DNA of 8,915 nucleotides from Deltaproteobacteria bacterium (lineage in GTDB: Bacteria; Desulfobacterota; Desulfarculia; Adiutricales; Adiutricaceae), in assembly GCA_031277995.1 (NCBI GenBank), contig JAITLH010000178.1, forward strand, positions 1-8,915. The letters run 5' to 3'. Position 1 is the stretch's first letter. Every line of letters begins with the position of its first letter. Below are positions 6,235-8,915 of this stretch, piece after piece. Made by a program: the position numbers and the translations under genes. The notes under the pieces were generated by a model that had not been told where the DNA came from, searched no databases, and saw only the letters and a program-made list of their open reading frames with translations.

Positions 6235-6280
6235 AAAAATTTAAAGGCGCCAGGCCACTTGCCCGGCGCCTTTACTTTTT
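6235..6280. terminator. Strong bidirectional terminator between convergent genes
   Basis: TAAAGGCGCC (6242-6251) and GGCGCCTTTA (6265-6274) form a perfect 10-bp stem, extendable by an inner GG/CC pair. On the plus strand CTTTTT follows (6275-6280). On the minus strand the stem is followed by AAATTTTTT-type sequence (complement of 6235-6241). It would therefore stop transcripts of the transposase homologue from the left and of the MttB-like gene from the right. Confidence 0.85.
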
Positions 6281-6328
6281 CAGGCGGCCTTGATTTGCGG
6301 GGTTTTTTAAGGGGGAGGGGACCAAGCC

Positions 6329-6354
6329 GGCCTCGGGGTTTCCCCGGGGAGGCC
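6329..6354. repeat. GC-rich hairpin just downstream of the MttB-like gene
   Basis: GGCCTC (6329-6334) pairs with GAGGCC (6349-6354), and an inner GGGG/CCCC pair closes a TTT loop, leaving three unpaired G on one side. It lies 46 bases past the stop codon of the minus-strand gene, with no T-run. It could protect the 3' end of that mRNA or assist the terminator further on. Confidence 0.45.
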
Positions 6355-6400
6355 AAATAAAGCGAAGCGTTAGGGGGCGCTGGTTATGGGGGCGATTTAC

Positions 6401-7963
6401 TCAATCATCGCGCTTGACGCCTTCGCTTACGAGTCTCATGATTTTGGCGGTTAATTCCGTGTCCACTTTTCGACTGACCAAGAGCATTCTAAGTTCATTG
6501 CGAACGGTCTTGTCCATTTCCGGGGGTTGGTAAGTCGAGAGCGATTTTTCCATGGCCTTGTCGGCGTTGGCCAGGATTCTCTCGGAAAGGGGCCGGGTTC
6601 GGACTTGGCCCAAGGGGGCCACCCGGGGATAGAAGGGGTAGTCCCGGGCGTTTTTCAGGGTATGCTTTTGGTTAAAAAAAACGCCCTCGTGTCCCACGTC
6701 CATGATGGTTTCCAAGGCCAAGGTATCGTCGTTTACGGCCAGGGGTTTTTTGGCGTAGTCGAGCATGGAGATCATCTCGAGATCGGACATGAATTTTTCG
6801 TAGCCAAAGGTGGCCCGGGAGGCCAGGACCCCGGCCGAGTGGGGGATCAGATCGACCCCGCTTTCCAAACAGACCATGAGATTCATCATGGATTCCAGGC
6901 CGCTTTGGGAAGACAATTCCAGGGCGTCGGTAACGGCCCCGCCGCAACGGGAAGGGAGCCCGTAATAAGAGGCCATAAGCTTTGAATACATGGTCATGGC
7001 CGAAAAACCCGGGTTTCCGACGCTGACTAGGCCGACCCGTAGATCGGAAACGGTGGCGTCCACCCCATAAAACACGGGCGTCCCCGGTTTGACCATCTGG
7101 CTTAAGGCTATGGCCGTCAGGCATTCGGCGTTGGCCACGGCCAAGTTTCCGGCCAGGGTTATCGGCCCGGAGGCCCCGGCCATGGGCCCCGGGGCTATGA
7201 TTAAAGCCTGCCCGGACGAAGCGGCAACGTTTAGGCAGTCAAAGGCGTCCTGGCCAATGACCAGGGGCGAAAGGGTACTTATGAGCGTGAAGGTCCTGGG
7301 GTATTTGGCGAACTCAAGCTCGCCGCCGCAGCTCAAGGCCATCAAATACATAAGCTCTATGAAAATCTCTCCATTGGTCGGAACGAGCAACAAACATTTG
7401 TCGGTAGCGATAAGGGAAGCGAAGGTCATGGCCAAGGCGGCGAGCTCGGGATCGACGTCGGTTGGTTGAACCAATATCCCGCCGTTCACCATGAAATGGG
7501 GGCTTTGGTGTACCAATTTCGCGATCTTAACGTAATCTTCCAAGGTGGAGGGCCGGGTCTGGCCGTTTTTCTCGGTTATGGTCGAACAGCCATAGGCCGG
7601 GGCGAAATAACTCCTCCGGCCGTCGAAAATCATGTCAAGCTCGGGTAACGGCTCCAAGGGAGGTTTTGGTACTTGCTCTTGGCTATCTTTGGGTTTGGCC
7701 GTCTGGGCAAAAGAGTCAGGCTTAGGCGCTTTGGGGCGGGGGCGTCTGGAAAAAACGGTAAAGGTTTTGGGTGCCGTTGAGATTGTATCCATGATAAAAT
7801 CTTCGGTGGGGTAGACGGTCAGCCCATCGATTTTGACGCCCCTTTCCGCGAAATACGCCACCGCTTCTATGCTGTAGAGTTTTATGCCGGTTTTGGAGAG
7901 AATTTCCATTGAGGCGGAGTGGATTTTATCAAGATCTTGCCGAACGGCCGAATCGATACTCAT
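6401..7963 (-). CDS. MttB-superfamily methyltransferase (non-pyrrolysine)
   Basis: A 520-residue cytoplasmic protein of the trimethylamine methyltransferase family, TIM-barrel enzymes that pass a methyl group from a quaternary or tertiary amine to a cobalamin protein (MttC type). Family features: LDKIHSASMEILSKTGI at the start (11-27); SYFAPAYGC (118-126); the MAGASGPITLAGNLAVANAE region (261-280); CGGAVTDALE (340-349); and HSAGVLASRATFGYEKFMSDLEM (375-397). The frame runs through without the in-frame TAG that encodes pyrrolysine in true MttB, so it resembles non-Pyl members acting on betaines or carnitine; the substrate cannot be read. Residues ~73-112 form a Pro/Lys-rich insertion unusual for the family. 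The start at 7963 matches the family N-terminus, but the Shine-Dalgarno is weak (a G-run about 11 bases upstream). No corrinoid protein, corrinoid methyltransferase or transporter gene accompanies it here. Confidence 0.88.
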   Translation of the reverse strand: MSIDSAVRQDLDKIHSASMEILSKTGIKLYSIEAVAYFAERGVKIDGLTVYPTEDFIMDTISTAPKTFTVFSRRPRPKAPKPDSFAQTAKPKDSQEQVPKPPLEPLPELDMIFDGRRSYFAPAYGCSTITEKNGQTRPSTLEDYVKIAKLVHQSPHFMVNGGILVQPTDVDPELAALAMTFASLIATDKCLLLVPTNGEIFIELMYLMALSCGGELEFAKYPRTFTLISTLSPLVIGQDAFDCLNVAASSGQALIIAPGPMAGASGPITLAGNLAVANAECLTAIALSQMVKPGTPVFYGVDATVSDLRVGLVSVGNPGFSAMTMYSKLMASYYGLPSRCGGAVTDALELSSQSGLESMMNLMVCLESGVDLIPHSAGVLASRATFGYEKFMSDLEMISMLDYAKKPLAVNDDTLALETIMDVGHEGVFFNQKHTLKNARDYPFYPRVAPLGQVRTRPLSERILANADKAMEKSLSTYQPPEMDKTVRNELRMLLVSRKVDTELTAKIMRLVSEGVKRDD

Positions 7964-8064
7964 TTACTTAAAAGCCCCCAAAGAAAACCAAAAATTTAAG
8001 TTAGCCCAAACTGGCCAACTTCTACAAATCCCGGGTCAAGCCAAGAAAAGTTTCTTAATTAACC

Positions 8065-8093
8065 ACTATAGCTTATTTTTAAATTGAATCCAA
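8065..8093 (-). promoter_or_regulatory. Candidate promoter of the MttB-like gene
   Basis: On the minus strand TATAGT (8070-8065, five of six -10 matches) follows TTGGAT (8093-8088, a weak -35 match) by exactly 17 bases. Transcription would start near 8058 and give a leader of about 95 bases. A second -35-like TTGACC lies closer to the gene but lacks a -10 box. Confidence 0.4.
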
Positions 8094-8256
8094 GATCGTA
8101 ATTTTCGTCTCCAATCATCGGACAAACCTAAAACTTACCCGCCCGGCCCCATGAACTTCGTTTTGAGCCTCCGGTCGCCTGAAAAACTGGCCCCTTAAAC
8201 CCCAGCCAGTGGGTCCGGGAGCGCTCCCAAACCCTGACCCCATCTCCCCCCTCCAG

Positions 8257-8292
8257 CTGGCCAGGCTGGCCAGGCTGGCCAGGCTCGACAGG
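8257..8292. repeat. 9-bp tandem repeat CTGGCCAGG
   Basis: Three exact copies of CTGGCCAGG at 8257-8265, 8266-8274 and 8275-8283 are followed by a degenerate fourth (CTCGACAGG, 8284-8292). The core CTGGCCAG is itself palindromic, so the run could fold in many registers or offer tandem sites to a protein. It lies about 300 bases upstream of the MttB-like start. Confidence 0.8.
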
Positions 8293-8396
8293 GTCCGCCG
8301 CGGGCCCATCTTGACCAATGGCCTTGGCCGCGAAAAAGGGGGTAGGGTTAACCGGAACGCTAGGGTGCCCCAACATACCTCGTTTTGGCCTTACCC

Positions 8397-8915
8397 AGGG
8401 CCCCAAACCGCGATTCCCAAAAGCCCCCAAGAACGAAATGTCCGTAAATATTTGGACAAACCGTGATGGGTGTTTCCGGGCAAGCCAGATGGGGCAAAAT
8501 GGCAACTTTCAAAACCTGCCAACCGAAAATTTCGACCCGGCGCTTTACAAAAACGAACGATTATTTCGCGACAATTCCAGATCGCTAAAAAACGCGACCA
8601 ACAAAAGCCCCAAGAAACAAACAGTCCGTAAACATTTAAACAAATCGTCAGGCCATTTCCGGATAAATTAAGTTTGTTAAAAAAGAAACGCTAAAAAAGC
8701 GGGTACGATAAACTTTGCGGCAATGAATTAATAATTTGTTCTGGATAAGTCAGGATGATTCAAGATGGCCTAAATCGCGACCGCCAAAAAATCAACCATA
8801 AAAGGAAACCGGAGATTTATTTTTAAAAAGTCTATCTATTTCAGGATAAATTCAGATCGCGAAATATGGTTACTTGTAAAAGCCAATCGAGTTAAGCATA
8901 TCGTATATTAACTGA
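8397..8915. repeat. Degenerate tandem array of ~92-bp units
   Basis: Units begin at about 8397, 8487, 8579, 8671, 8763 and 8854 (lengths 90, 92, 92, 92 and 91; the last is cut by the window end). Each ends in a version of TTTCnGGATAAATTC and begins with AGATCGC or a variant. The first and third units share further blocks: AAAAGCCCC, and TCCGTAAA at 8441 and 8625, which are 184 apart. TTTCCGGATAAATT (8656) and TTTCAGGATAAATT (8839) are 183 apart. Copies are diverged, and the unit length is not a multiple of three throughout, so this is not a protein repeat. The open frame at 8318-8671 crosses it by chance. Its role is unknown. Confidence 0.7.

Larger units (their letters stand above)
7964..8396. 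other. Non-coding stretch between the MttB-like gene and the 92-bp array
   Basis: No reading frame here looks like a protein: the open frames at 8115-8505 on both strands arise from GC-rich, repetitive DNA and give low-complexity Leu-Ala-Arg or Gly-Gln-Pro strings. The stretch contains the candidate promoter of the minus-strand gene, a perfect 12-base palindrome GGGAGCGCTCCC at 8217-8228, a small dyad ACTGG/CCAGT at 8186-8210, and the 9-base tandem repeat described separately. Confidence 0.55.

Noticed and set aside
6527..6985. 152-codon plus-strand frame opposite the MttB-like gene
   Set aside because: It is a Gly/His/Gln-rich shadow of the real minus-strand gene, whose motifs and length are convincing.
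6401..7963. True pyrrolysine-containing MttB
   Set aside because: The frame has no in-frame TAG, and no pyl genes are seen in the window.
8128..8505. 125-codon minus-strand frame with Gly-Gln-Pro repeats
   Set aside because: The repeated amino acids come from the 9-bp CTGGCCAGG run. The rest has no family features, and a frame on the other strand looks equally open.
8318..8671. 117-codon plus-strand frame near the right end
   Set aside because: It crosses a diverged tandem array whose unit length is mostly not a multiple of three, so the frame reads the repeats in different phases. It has no clear ribosome site and no recognisable fold.
8397..8915. CRISPR array
   Set aside because: The repeats are about 92 bp long, diverged and directly adjacent, without short conserved repeats separated by unique spacers. 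No cas gene is present.

Overview
The window reads as an ordinary bacterial chromosome segment, probably from an anaerobic Gram-negative bacterium. A deltaproteobacterial (Desulfobacterota-type) origin is my guess, resting on an MttB-superfamily methyltransferase, a Pgm that looks proteobacterial, and GGCC/CCAAGGGC-rich genes set between AT-rich spacers. Nothing in the window proves the taxon. Five protein genes and one tRNA are convincing; about a quarter of the window is non-coding and rich in repeats.

Left part (1-1071): a self-contained tRNA-Gln(CUG) unit with its own sigma-70-type promoter and intrinsic terminator. It is followed by what looks like the wreck of an exported-protein gene (signal-peptide-like start, then in-frame stops), a perfect 10-bp inverted repeat, and an AT-rich promoter region.

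Centre (1072-5683, + strand): a ROK-family sugar kinase (probably glucokinase) with an unusual basic, repetitive N-terminal tail; then pgm, phosphoglucomutase, after a spacer with a 4-copy short tandem repeat; then a MATE-family efflux transporter with its own likely promoter. Kinase and Pgm form a plausible glucose to glucose-6-P to glucose-1-P module that would feed glycogen, trehalose or cell-envelope sugar nucleotides.

Right part (5746-8915): a small IS200/IS605-type Y1 transposase homologue that keeps its tyrosine but has lost the first histidine of the HUH motif. A strong bidirectional terminator follows, then a convergent MttB-superfamily (non-pyrrolysine) methyltransferase gene on the minus strand with a Pro/Lys-rich insertion. 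The last ~950 bases hold no credible gene. They contain a 9-bp tandem repeat and a degenerate tandem array of about 92 bp units (about five and a half copies) that runs off the window end.

The points most worth following up are the altered transposase, the 92-bp array with a possible dispersed relative upstream of the kinase, the mutually exclusive hairpins inside the kinase's 5' coding region, and the insertion in the MttB-like protein. I found no CRISPR array, no defence or secretion system, and no clear new multi-gene system.
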